Source: Methanosarcina sp.
GTDB lineage: Archaea > Halobacteriota > Methanosarcinia > Methanosarcinales > Methanosarcinaceae
Assembly: GCA_013330315.1 (NCBI GenBank)
Contig: DUIO01000034.1
Location: 2,482 to 16,746 of the forward strand
Length of the DNA: 14,265 bases
Direction of reading: 5' to 3'
Shown here: one piece after another, positions 1 through 6,300 of the stretch
How the letters are laid out: each line of letters starts with the position of its first letter
How positions within the stretch are numbered: the stretch's first letter is position 1
Made by a program: the position numbers and the translations under genes
The notes under the pieces: generated by a model
The model's database searches: none
What the model was told of the DNA's origin: nothing
The model's input: the letters and a program-made list of their open reading frames with translations, nothing else

Positions 1-1146
1 ACTGCCCAGATTGCAAAGATCCTTAAATGCCCTGTGGTTTTCGTAATTAATGCCCGCAGCATAACCCGTTCTGCTGCCGCCCTTATAGGCGGTTATAAGA
101 ACTTTGACCCTGACGTGGAAATTGCAGGAGTAATCCTTAACAATATTGGGGGACGCCGCCATTCACAGAAAGCAAAAGAGGCGATAGAGTACTATACCGG
201 CGTGCCGGTTATCGGAATTATTCCAAGAGATCCTTCCATGCAGATTTCCATGAGGCACCTCGGGCTTATACCTGCTCTTGAAGGCAGGCGGAGGCTTGGT
301 GACGGCGGGTTTGAGGACAGGCTTCACGGCATAGAAGAAATCATTAATAAAGGAATTGATGTGGACCGCTTCCTTGAAATCGCGGGGAGCGCTAAACCCC
401 TGACAGTTCTGGAGAATGAAATCTTTTCCTCATCATCAAATACTGACTGCCCTGGGCCCAGAATAGGGGTTGCCCTTGATGAGGCATTCAATTTTTATTA
501 TCGTGATAATATCGACCTGCTTGAGCTTGCAGGTGCGGAAATCGTTTACTTCAGCCCTGTAAATGACCCCGAAATCCCTAACGTTGACGGGCTCTACATA
601 GGAGGCGGCTACCCCGAACTTTTTGCAGCCGAACTTGAAGCAAATGAGTCCATGCGGACAGCCATAAAAGAAGCTTCTGCTTCAGGCATGCCCATATATG
701 CCGAATGCGGAGGTCTCATGTACCTTACGGAAAAAATCAGCACCGGAGTGCCTGGAAAGGGCACTTACCACGATGCTTCCATGCCCGAATCCACCTATTC
801 GATGGTTGGAGCGCTTCCTGGACACACGGTTATGGGACAGACGAGGGTTGTCAGTTACAATATAGGAACCCTTGAAAGGGACTGCCTGATAGGGAATAAA
901 GGCAACAGTTTCAAAGGACACGAGTTCCACCACTCTGAGATCAGGGAAATTCCCGATGATGCGGAATTTGCAATAACCCTTTCACGGGGCACCGGGATAA
1001 AAGGAGACAGGGATGGGCTTATTGTCAAAAATACCCTTGGATCCTATGCCCATCTGCATGGGGTCGCATACAGGGAACTTGCAGGCTCTCTTGTCGAAGC
1101 TGCCTGTAAATTCAGGGCTTCCAGGGCTTCCATAATTCCGAGTTAA
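1..1146 (+). CDS. cfbB: Cobyrinate / Ni-sirohydrochlorin a,c-diamide synthase, C-terminal part (5' end outside window)
   Basis: CobB/CbiA-family enzyme that amidates the a and c acetate side chains of a corrinoid or nickel-sirohydrochlorin, using ATP and glutamine. In methanogens the same family serves coenzyme F430 synthesis (CfbB) and cobamide synthesis (CbiA); the sequence does not separate the two. The frame is open to base 1, so the N-terminal P-loop part (roughly the first 100 residues of a ~460-490-residue family) is missing. What remains is the end of the dethiobiotin-synthetase-like domain (VINARSITRSAAAL, GVILNNIGG) and a complete class I glutamine amidotransferase domain: the GLYIGGGYPE oxyanion segment, the nucleophile in YAECGGLMYL (Cys codon 706-708) and the GHEFHHSE histidine segment. 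The stop TAA is at 1144-1146, followed by a T-run. The next gene, endA, has its own promoter, so co-transcription is uncertain. The family is secure; the choice of cfbB over cbiA is inference. Confidence 0.9.
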   Translation, partial: TAQIAKILKCPVVFVINARSITRSAAALIGGYKNFDPDVEIAGVILNNIGGRRHSQKAKEAIEYYTGVPVIGIIPRDPSMQISMRHLGLIPALEGRRRLGDGGFEDRLHGIEEIINKGIDVDRFLEIAGSAKPLTVLENEIFSSSSNTDCPGPRIGVALDEAFNFYYRDNIDLLELAGAEIVYFSPVNDPEIPNVDGLYIGGGYPELFAAELEANESMRTAIKEASASGMPIYAECGGLMYLTEKISTGVPGKGTYHDASMPESTYSMVGALPGHTVMGQTRVVSYNIGTLERDCLIGNKGNSFKGHEFHHSEIREIPDDAEFAITLSRGTGIKGDRDGLIVKNTLGSYAHLHGVAYRELAGSLVEAACKFRASRASIIPS

Positions 1147-1171
1147 ATATACAAACGGATGGATTAATCTG

Positions 1172-1178
1172 TTTTTTT
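1172..1178 (+). terminator. T-run after the diamide synthase gene
   Basis: Seven consecutive T bases about 25 nt after the TAA, preceded by the short palindrome GATTAATC. Archaeal RNA polymerase can stop at such U-tracts without a strong hairpin. The rest of the 293-nt gap before endA is AT-rich. It contains two near-direct repeats, CGGTTTATTA and CCGGTTATTA, around 1288-1312, and short inverted repeats (for example AACAGT/ACTGTT), but no gene that I can see. Confidence 0.4.
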
Positions 1179-1394
1179 ATCTAAAAACATAATGCAGGAA
1201 AGGTCTGTAAGCAAGTTTCAGAGTTATGATTAGCAGCCTTTGCAGGTAGAAAAAGCAATATTATATTAAACCACATTATTATAAAACGGTTTATTATATA
1301 CCGGTTATTAAGAGCTGGATTGTTGAAAGCCAGAATAACAGTCCAGTCCGGTGCGAATTAAACTGTTAAAAGTCAGTATCTTATGAAATGAATT

Positions 1395-1404
1395 CTTATA
1401 AAAC
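1395..1404 (+). promoter_or_regulatory. Putative TATA box for endA
   Basis: CTTATAAAAC resembles the archaeal TATA element and lies about 40 nt before the preferred endA start. Transcription would begin near 1424-1427, leaving a leader of about 15 nt that carries the GGTGA ribosome site at 1430-1434. This is position-based inference. Confidence 0.4.
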
Positions 1405-1429
1405 TTATTTTCATTTTATTTTCTTCTCA

Positions 1430-1434
1430 GGTGA
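1430..1434 (+). promoter_or_regulatory. Ribosome binding site deciding the endA start
   Basis: GGTGA matches the archaeal anti-Shine-Dalgarno sequence and sits 5 nt before TTG at 1440. The upstream in-frame GTG at 1431 is part of this site, so it is unlikely to be the start. Confidence 0.6.
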
Positions 1435-1439
1435 ACCTA

Positions 1440-2492
1440 TTGAAAACACAGCTTAAAGAGGACCGGGTCCTTGCAGGAAAGGAAGCGGTAGCCGAACTTT
1501 ACAAAACAGGTTATTTCGGGCGCCCCAGAGGTGACGGGCTTGAACTCTCACTCGTAGAGGCTGCATACCTCCAGTCCAGAGGAAAACTCGATATTGAGCT
1601 TGAAGGAAAGCTGCTTAATTTCAGAGCCTTTTTCGAACAGGCTTCTTTAAGGCAGCAGAATTTCGAGCTAAAGTATATCGTTTATAAGGACCTCAAGGAA
1701 AGAGGATATTACGTCCAGCCTTCAGCAGTAGACTTCAGGGTATACCCCAGGGGTAGCCATCCCGGAAAAAGCGCGGCAAAAATCTTTGTCCATGTACTGT
1801 CCGAAAGGCAGCCCCTTCCTGTAAAGCTTTTACGGGACTCGGTCGCTTCAGCAGAAAATGTGCACAAGCAGTTTATCCTCGCCATCGTGGACGAAGAAAG
1901 CGACCTTACATTTTATGAAATCAAATCCGCTACTCCTAAAGGGGAGATGCTTGAACCTTTCCCTGAAGTCAAAACCGATGCAACCTTCCTTGAAGACAGG
2001 GTAATAGCCTGGGATGAAGATGCTTCCGGAGCCCTTTATTCAAGAGGCTTTTACGGAAAAATGCTTGACTCCGAAAGGTTGCAGCTCTCTCTTGTTGAAT
2101 CTCTCTATCTCTTTTCCAGGGGGGTTATAGTTGTCAGGGACAGGAAAGGAAGGATTTTTTCGTTCGAAGAGTTTGTTGAGAAAGCTTCGGAAATCGAAGG
2201 TTCCTTCCTGATGAAATACAGTGCGTATAAAGCTCTGCGGGACTCCGGACATGTTGTCAAGACAGGCTTTAAATTCGGGACCCATTTCAGGGTCTACAGG
2301 AAAGTAGAATCAATAGAAAAAATTCCTCATTCCGAATACCTTGTAAATATTATCCATGCAGACTATGAGTTCAGGCTGCCGATCATGTCCGGTGCGGTCA
2401 GGCTTGCAAACAGCGTGCGAAAAAGGATGCTCTTTGCAGTCGAGAAAGGGGAAGAAGTTGAATATCTGGATATAGGCAGGGTAAAAATGTGA
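1440..2492 (+). CDS. endA: tRNA splicing endonuclease, duplicated-domain (homodimeric) archaeal type
   Basis: Cleaves bulge-helix-bulge motifs in pre-tRNA and pre-rRNA to release introns. The protein has about 350 residues and two homologous halves, each with an N-terminal module (the segment LSLVEAAYLQSRG is repeated as LSLVESLYLFSRG) and an FRVY-containing nuclease module. This is the Archaeoglobus-like fused arrangement, which works as a homodimer. The catalytic triad of the C-terminal half is visible: Tyr286 in HFRVY, His297 in PHSEYLV and Lys328 in NSVRKR (numbered from TTG 1440), with spacings close to the family's. The N-terminal half keeps FRVY but lacks the histidine, as expected of a structural half. 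TTG at 1440 is preferred because GGTGA ends 5 nt before it; GTG at 1431 would add three residues. The gene is separated from the downstream small gene by about 170 nt. Confidence 0.95.
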   Translation: MKTQLKEDRVLAGKEAVAELYKTGYFGRPRGDGLELSLVEAAYLQSRGKLDIELEGKLLNFRAFFEQASLRQQNFELKYIVYKDLKERGYYVQPSAVDFRVYPRGSHPGKSAAKIFVHVLSERQPLPVKLLRDSVASAENVHKQFILAIVDEESDLTFYEIKSATPKGEMLEPFPEVKTDATFLEDRVIAWDEDASGALYSRGFYGKMLDSERLQLSLVESLYLFSRGVIVVRDRKGRIFSFEEFVEKASEIEGSFLMKYSAYKALRDSGHVVKTGFKFGTHFRVYRKVESIEKIPHSEYLVNIIHADYEFRLPIMSGAVRLANSVRKRMLFAVEKGEEVEYLDIGRVKM

Positions 2493-2579
2493 TCTGCATT
2501 CCCTGCATTGATGATGTGCTGGTCAAGCCATATTCACTACGTATTGATTGTACGTTGATTAGTTGAATTTGCAGTTTCG

Positions 2580-2641
2580 GCTTTATACCAGCCTGAATAA
2601 ATACGTTCACCGTTCTCAGGGGTTTTCAAAAACCGGTTTTT
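2580..2641 (+). promoter_or_regulatory. Gap between endA and the small gene: TATA-like element and 14-bp palindrome
   Basis: CTTTATACC at about 2580-2588 is TATA-like and could start a transcript near 2610. AAAAACCGGTTTTT at 2628-2641 is a perfect 14-bp palindrome, preceded by GGTTTTC, so a hairpin with a following U-tract is also possible. It lies 13 nt before the ribosome site of the next gene. It may be the endA terminator, an operator for the next operon, or both; the sequence does not decide. Confidence 0.35.
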
Positions 2642-2653
2642 TATTTCGGAAAG

Positions 2654-2660
2654 AAGGTGA
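2654..2660 (+). promoter_or_regulatory. Ribosome binding site deciding the start of the small conserved gene
   Basis: AAGGTGA ends 8 nt before ATG at 2669. The in-frame GTG at 2657 lies inside this motif and is therefore probably not the start. Confidence 0.6.
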
Positions 2661-2668
2661 AGTATAAA

Positions 2669-3064
2669 ATGTGGGATATTATTGCAGTGGACATTTCAGG
2701 AAGGCACAGGATAGAAGGCGGCTATTATATGGTCTGTGCAGCGGCGGCTCTTACTGTTTCTGCTGACCATGTAGAAAAGGTAAAACAGGTGAAGATTCTG
2801 CCCATCTGGCTTAAAAGAGCCCCTGGTCTGCTTGATATTGTCCAGTTAATTGAGGATACGGCTAATCAGCTTTCATTTGAGGGCACAATTGTGTCAGAAA
2901 AAGGGGATATGTATAACCAGCCCCTATGGGTGCCTGAAAGCATGTTTTCCCGGGCGTTTAAGTATCAGGAGTCCATAGCTGAAAGAAGGGCTATCGAACT
3001 CGCTCATCATATCTCTTTGAGTGCCCGAAATTTACTCATCAAAGAACTTGGCATTGAGGCGTAA
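2669..3064 (+). CDS. Conserved archaeal protein, probably DUF2209 family
   Basis: Small soluble protein of 131 residues from ATG 2669, chosen because AAGGTGA ends 8 nt upstream. The N-terminus, MWDIIAVDISGRHRIEGGYY, is a strand with an invariant-looking Asp followed by a basic turn and a second hydrophobic strand (MVCAAAALTV). This resembles the start of RNase H-like folds, but that similarity is only an inference. A helical C-terminal half follows (AERRAIELAHHISLSARNLLIKELG). No signal peptide, membrane segment or metal motif is visible. I assign DUF2209 from memory of methanogen proteins with this N-terminal pattern; no biochemical function is known to me. The stop overlaps or abuts the beginning of the hflX frame, so the two genes are very probably translated from one mRNA, and a role in translation or RNA metabolism would fit the endA and hflX neighbours. 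Confidence 0.75.
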   Translation: MWDIIAVDISGRHRIEGGYYMVCAAAALTVSADHVEKVKQVKILPIWLKRAPGLLDIVQLIEDTANQLSFEGTIVSEKGDMYNQPLWVPESMFSRAFKYQESIAERRAIELAHHISLSARNLLIKELGIEA

Positions 3065-4347
3065 AAATTCCAGCAGAAAAGAAAACAGAAACCGAAAACC
3101 GGGTAATTCTTGTAAAAAGAACAAACCCACGGGCTGACCCTGAACGCAGTGAATATCTCTTTCAAGAACTGAAAGAACTTACAAGAGCCGCAGGCTATAT
3201 CGCTGTTGGCGAGCTTACTCAGATACGCTTTCCTGACTCCAGGTACCAGCTTGGGAAAGGGAAAATTGAAGAACTTGCCGAACTCGTGAGACAAAAGAAA
3301 GCCGAAAAGGTAATTTTCTATAACAGGCTTTCCACAATTCAGCTTTTTAATATCTCGGAAATCTGCGGGTGCCAGGTAATAGATAAATTCCAGCTTATCC
3401 TTGAGATTTTTGCAAAAAGAGCTACCACACGCCGCTCCAAACTCCAGGTTGAACTTGCAAGGCTCAGGTATGAAGTCCCAAGAGCAAGAGCAATTGTTTC
3501 TCTCGTAAAGAAAGAGGAAAGGGCAGGTTTCATGGGTCTTGGAGACTACGAGGACGCTTATGAACAGGATTTAAAGAAAAGGATAACAAGGATTGAAAGC
3601 GATCTTGAGTCTGCAGGAAAAGACGATGAGTCCCTGAGGGCTTTCCGGCACAGGAAAGGCTTCTCCCTTGTCGCCCTTGCAGGTTATACCAACGCAGGAA
3701 AAAGTACCCTTTTCAATGCTATTGTCGACGAAAGCGTTGAAGCCCAGAACATGCTTTTTACAACTCTTGTGCCCACTACCCGGGCCCTTGACTTAGGAGG
3801 AAGAAAGGCTCTTCTGACTGATACTGTAGGGTTCATAGAAGAACTCCCTCACTGGCTTGTTGATGCCTTCAAATCAACCCTTGATGAGATTTTTCTCTCT
3901 GACCTTATCCTGCTGGTAGTTGATGTAAGCGAAAAGCCCGAAATAATCCTTCAGAAACTTTCCACATCCCATAATACTCTCTGGGACCGCATCCAGGGAG
4001 TCCCTGTAATTACGGTGCTTAACAAAATCGACCGTCTTAAAGAATCCGAGCTTGAAGCTGTTATGGAAGAAATAAGTTATATGGCTCCCAATCCAGTATT
4101 CGTTTCAGCAAAAGAAAAACTCGGGATGCGGGAGTTAAAAGATAAAATACTCGAGTACTTACCTGCATGGTCTTTCTATTCCTTTTCCCTCCCTAATTCG
4201 GAAAAGGGGATGTCGATCCTCTCCTGGCTTTATGATGAAGGCATCGTACACAGGGTTGAGTATGGAGAGCGGATTTCGGTTGATTATGAAGCCAGGGAAG
4301 ATATAATCAACAGGATAAAATCTCTTGAGCTTAGACCTGACCAGTAA
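3061..4347 (+). CDS. hflX: HflX-family ribosome-associated GTPase with a non-canonical start
   Basis: GTPase of the Obg-HflX superfamily, which binds the large ribosomal subunit and in bacteria splits stalled or stress-inactivated ribosomes. The conserved N-terminal domain is present (GYIAVGELTQIR, YQLGKGKIEELAELV, VIFYNRLSTIQLFN, then DKFQLILEIFAKRATTRRSKLQVELA), followed by a G domain with Walker A GYTNAGKST (about residues 208-216), switch II DTVGFIEELPHWLVDAFKSTL, NKID and VSAKEKLG. The length of about 428 residues is normal. The first ATG/GTG/TTG in frame is GTG at 3286, which would remove about 75 conserved residues, so it is not credible. The frame opens after TGA at 3055-3057 and contains only GTA (3061) or ATT (3067) as possible starts. 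GAGG at 3056-3059 lies 7 nt before ATT. A G in place of A at 3063 would give a GTG start overlapping a TGA stop of the preceding gene. Terminated at 4346-4373. Confidence 0.9.
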   Translation, partial: VKIPAEKKTETENRVILVKRTNPRADPERSEYLFQELKELTRAAGYIAVGELTQIRFPDSRYQLGKGKIEELAELVRQKKAEKVIFYNRLSTIQLFNISEICGCQVIDKFQLILEIFAKRATTRRSKLQVELARLRYEVPRARAIVSLVKKEERAGFMGLGDYEDAYEQDLKKRITRIESDLESAGKDDESLRAFRHRKGFSLVALAGYTNAGKSTLFNAIVDESVEAQNMLFTTLVPTTRALDLGGRKALLTDTVGFIEELPHWLVDAFKSTLDEIFLSDLILLVVDVSEKPEIILQKLSTSHNTLWDRIQGVPVITVLNKIDRLKESELEAVMEEISYMAPNPVFVSAKEKLGMRELKDKILEYLPAWSFYSFSLPNSEKGMSILSWLYDEGIVHRVEYGERISVDYEAREDIINRIKSLELRPDQ

Positions 4348-4373
4348 GATTGAATAGGTTTTCAATCTTTTTT
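4346..4373 (+). terminator. Hairpin/U-tract terminator after hflX
   Basis: AAGATTGAA (4346-4354) and TTCAATCTT (4361-4369) form a perfect 9-bp stem with a 6-nt loop, and T continues to 4373. The stem begins within the hflX stop codon TAA, so it probably ends the small gene-hflX operon. Confidence 0.75.
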
Positions 4374-4455
4374 GGTCGTTGTTCACCTGTGATATGTGAT
4401 AAACACCTGAAGGCGGTGGACTTCCGAAAGCGATGAGGTTTGAATTACGATAATG

Positions 4456-4616
4456 TTTGAACTAGAATTAGATCTTGAATTAAGACCCATAGGAACAATA
4501 TTCGAGTAAGTACCGTAATCATTTGAATTAGAATTAGATCTTGAATTAAGGTTCAGCCCGTCGGACATGGTGAGCAGCGAAGACGGGTTTGAATTAGAAT
4601 TAGATCTTGAATTAAG
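4456..4616. repeat. Three 29-nt direct repeats at an exact 66-nt period (CRISPR-like geometry, no cas genes seen)
   Basis: Copies lie at 4456-4484, 4522-4550 and 4588-4616. Each begins TTTGAA(C/T)TAGAATTAG and ends CTTGAATTAAG. Copies 2 and 3 are identical; copy 1 differs by one base (C for T at its seventh position). The two intervening segments are both exactly 37 nt and share no evident similarity. Partial copies of the first half (GTTTGAATTACGA at 4438, GTTTGAACTG at 4621) flank the set off-period. Equal unrelated spacers between conserved repeats are what a CRISPR array shows. However, there are only three units, the repeat is low-complexity (GAATTA three times), and no cas gene is in the window. 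On the minus strand the 66-nt period keeps one frame open, giving LNSRSNSNSN-type peptides, so a remnant of a Ser/Asn-rich repeat protein is the rival explanation. Confidence 0.75.
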
Positions 4617-4860
4617 ATGAGTTTGAACTGCGACAAACCTTTAAATAATGATAAACTTTTCCAATTCTATAAAAATCATTAGTATATTGCACTTACGCTT
4701 GCCAATATTTTTCTTCTCAGATATTTTTTTGTATGATTTGATTATTGTTCGTATGCCTACGAAAGACATTTATACTCCAAAGCCGTTTGTTTACTTGCGA
4801 ACGGGTGTCTACTGAAGATATCAGACCCTCCTAATATCCTAAACTACCCCTACACCAGAT

Positions 4861-4872
4861 TTTTTATATAAA
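4861..4872 (+). promoter_or_regulatory. Strong orphan TATA box inside the gene-free region
   Basis: TTTTTATATAAA is an excellent archaeal TATA element preceded by a purine-containing stretch. Transcription would begin near 4890-4895. No open frame of useful size follows before the PHP gene, which has its own TATA box at 5428. An untranslated RNA starting here is possible but unproven. Confidence 0.4.
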
Positions 4873-5174
4873 CATGCCCGTTCGTTATTCCTCCTGAGTC
4901 TATTTCTAGCCGGTTTGTAGAAAAGATTCACAGGAAAAAATTCATAAAGAATTTCAAAATATCTTCATAAATTCCTTTTAATAAATTCTCTTTACAGGTT
5001 TAATCTGCTTTTATTTGATTTTCAAGCATTCGTACTTAAACGAAAGGCTTTTATTTTATCCTGCCATTATTATAATTGCGGACGGGTTTTTCTTCTGGAA
5101 GCGGTACTTCTTTTTTAAGCACGAAGCTAATATCCTGAAATCCCACTGCCGTTCGTTGATTATTTTTTAACAAT

Positions 5175-5310
5175 ATTTTTTCATATTATTTTTTCATATT
5201 ATTTTTTCATATTGCCTTCTTTTTCGTCTACTTCCTTTTCATTTAATTCTTTTTCATTTACTTTCTTCCCACATTTACTTCCTTTTCATTAACTTTCATG
5301 TCGTTTTTTC
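5175..5310 (+). repeat. Pyrimidine-rich tandem repeats
   Basis: ATTTTTTCATATT occurs three times head to tail at 5175-5187, 5188-5200 and 5201-5213. From about 5217 to 5310 follow irregular repeats built on CTTTTTCATTTACTT. The plus strand is almost purely T/C/A with long T-runs. It is most simply read as slippage-prone low-complexity DNA upstream of the PHP promoter; T-runs in plus-strand RNA would also terminate any transcript from 4890. Confidence 0.7.
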
Positions 5311-5422
5311 TTATTTTTTCTCTATTTTTGTTCAGTTCTTATGTTAATTTTTACCATATTTTGTCTTTAAGAGCCTTACAGCAGGTCTGTTCCCTTCTTT
5401 TCTTCAATTTCCTTTTCCGTTT

Positions 5423-5437
5423 CAAAATTTATATAAA
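5423..5437 (+). promoter_or_regulatory. BRE/TATA promoter of the PHP gene
   Basis: CAAAA followed by TTTATATAAA (5428-5437) is a textbook archaeal BRE plus TATA box. Its centre is about 30 nt before ATG 5462, so the mRNA should be leaderless or nearly so. An upstream in-frame TTG at 5438 directly abuts the TATA box and cannot sensibly be the start. Confidence 0.65.
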
Positions 5438-5461
5438 TTGAATTCGCATTTTTATATTATC

Positions 5462-6136
5462 ATGAAATTCGATCTTCACGTACATTCCAGTCACTCAAAA
5501 GATAGTAATTCGAGCCATCGGGAAATTCTTGAGATTGCCCGCAAAAGAGGGCTTGACGGGCTCGCTATCTGTGATCACGATACCGTGGAAGGCGGGCTCG
5601 CCTGTGCGGAAAAAACCGTGGAACTCGGTTTTGAAATCACGGTGATCCCGGGGGTGGAAGTGAGTTCCTTAAAAGGACATATTCTGGTTCTCGGAGTTAG
5701 GGAAAATATCGAACCTCTATTGAGTCCGGAGGAGACGATCCGTCAGGCGAGGAGACTTGGAGGCACGGTTATTATCCCTCACCCATTCAAGCGAAGTTCT
5801 CATGGGATAGGAAGTTTTGAAGGGCTTGATATTGATGCCGTTGAAGTCTTCAATTCTCGCTGTCTTTTTAATTCAGCCAACCGAAAAGCTCTGGCTGAAG
5901 CAGACCGGCTAGGAATACCCGGAGTTGCGGGAAGTGATTCTCATATTCCCCAAATGGTAGGGCAGGCGTACACCGAAATTGATGCTTCCGAAAATACAGT
6001 TGAAGCAGTGCTTAAGGCAATTAAAGAAGGAAAAGTTTCTCCTGCAGGTTGTAATACACCCACACCGATAATTCTCGAACAGATGTCAGGGAGCGTAAAG
6101 AGAAAAATAATGAAAAGATTATTCCGAAGATCCTGA
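5462..6136 (+). CDS. PHP-domain metal-dependent phosphoesterase (COG0613-like)
   Basis: Protein of 224 residues with a full polymerase-and-histidinol-phosphatase (PHP) fold, a cytosolic multi-metal hydrolase of phosphoesters. Metal-ligand motifs appear in family order: HVHSSHSKDS near the N-terminus, AICDHDTVEG, IPGVEVSS (Glu ligand), IIPHPFKR, VEVFNSR and GVAGSDSHIPQMVGQAYTEI. This arrangement is the COG0613/TrpH group, which includes bacterial 5'-3' exoribonuclease RNase AM and 3',5'-nucleotide bisphosphatases. This protein is shorter than RNase AM (about 290 residues) and lacks the insertion, so the substrate is unknown. The C-terminus is basic (VKRKIMKRLFRRS), which could favour nucleic acid contact. 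ATG 5462 is chosen because the TATA box lies just upstream. It is transcribed alone; T-run at 6151-6157. Confidence 0.88.
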   Translation: MKFDLHVHSSHSKDSNSSHREILEIARKRGLDGLAICDHDTVEGGLACAEKTVELGFEITVIPGVEVSSLKGHILVLGVRENIEPLLSPEETIRQARRLGGTVIIPHPFKRSSHGIGSFEGLDIDAVEVFNSRCLFNSANRKALAEADRLGIPGVAGSDSHIPQMVGQAYTEIDASENTVEAVLKAIKEGKVSPAGCNTPTPIILEQMSGSVKRKIMKRLFRRS

Positions 6137-6150
6137 TGGATAATCCAGGC

Positions 6151-6157
6151 TTTTTTT
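6151..6157 (+). terminator. T-run after the PHP gene
   Basis: Seven T bases 15 nt after the stop codon, preceded by CCAGGC; GATAAT upstream and ATTATC downstream are complementary and could bracket it. A simple archaeal U-tract terminator is likely. Confidence 0.45.
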
Positions 6158-6189
6158 CCCATATTATCTCCATCTTTCTGATTCTTATC

Positions 6190-6240
6190 TTGACTGTTTG
6201 TGGACTCAAATACTGACTGCTTATGGACTAAAATAAGCAG
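6190..6240 (+). repeat. Tandem 23-bp repeat ending in a perfect hairpin
   Basis: Units at 6190-6212 and 6213-6235 match at 19 of 23 positions (shared core TGACTG-TT-TGGACT-AAATA). In the second unit the changes create CTGCTTAT (6217-6224) and ATAAGCAG (6233-6240), an 8-bp perfect stem with an 8-nt loop. It lies about 60 nt before the start of the SRPBCC gene and could be an operator or RNA structure. Confidence 0.6.
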
Positions 6241-6287
6241 AATTAAGAAGTTTGTCTTCTATAGATTAGGAAAAAAGAAAAATGAAT

Positions 6288-6292
6288 AGGAG
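6288..6292 (+). promoter_or_regulatory. Ribosome binding site supporting an ATC start
   Basis: AGGAG lies 8 nt before the in-frame codon ATC at 6301, and no ATG, GTG or TTG exists in frame between the TGA at 6283 and ATG 6373. A TATA-like CTATAGATT lies at about 6258-6266. Confidence 0.5.
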
Positions 6293-6300
6293 TTGCAACC

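Larger units (their letters stand above)
4374..5461. other. Long gene-free, AT-rich region with repeats and orphan promoter signals
   Basis: About 1.09 kb between the hflX terminator and the PHP gene, with no convincing protein gene. Contents, left to right: the repeat trio at 4456-4616; hairpin TTCGTA-TGCC-TACGAA at 4748-4763; an 8-bp inverted repeat CGAACGGG (4798-4805) / CCCGTTCG (4877-4884) enclosing a strong TATA box; CTAATATCCT at 4831 and again at 5127, each followed by GCC(C)GTTCGTT (4876 and 5148), so the two places look like a diverged duplication; TTCGT/ACGAA inverted repeat at 5029-5044; and pyrimidine-rich tandem repeats from 5175 to about 5310. The region is larger than the other spacers here and could hold an untranslated RNA gene or a decayed element. 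Confidence 0.6.

Noticed and set aside
682..933. Minus-strand open frame inside the diamide synthase gene
   Set aside because: Shadow of a well-supported gene, with no motifs.
3286..3288. GTG as the hflX start
   Set aside because: It would remove about 75 residues that match the conserved HflX N-terminal domain, and no ribosome site precedes it.
4388..4440. Possible C/D-box guide RNA (GTGATA, CTGA, CGATGA words after hflX)
   Set aside because: The boxes deviate from consensus and are not in the right order and spacing; I cannot support it without a target search.
4383..4568. Minus-strand frame of 61 codons, rich in Ser and Asn
   Set aside because: It exists mainly because the 66-nt repeat period is a multiple of three; composition is low-complexity, there is no ribosome site, and the 37-nt segments show no protein-like conservation. 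Kept only as an alternative explanation for the repeats.
4803..4829. Hairpin around GGGTGTCT and AGACCC
   Set aside because: The stem needs a bulge and competes with the longer inverted repeat; too weak to call on its own.
4640..5437. tRNA or other known RNA gene in the long spacer
   Set aside because: I looked for a T-loop GTTCGA-type motif with matching acceptor and anticodon stems and found none; GTTCGTT words are not in a cloverleaf context.
5438..5440. TTG as the PHP gene start
   Set aside because: It directly follows the TATA box, so it would lie upstream of the transcription start; ATG 5462 fits.
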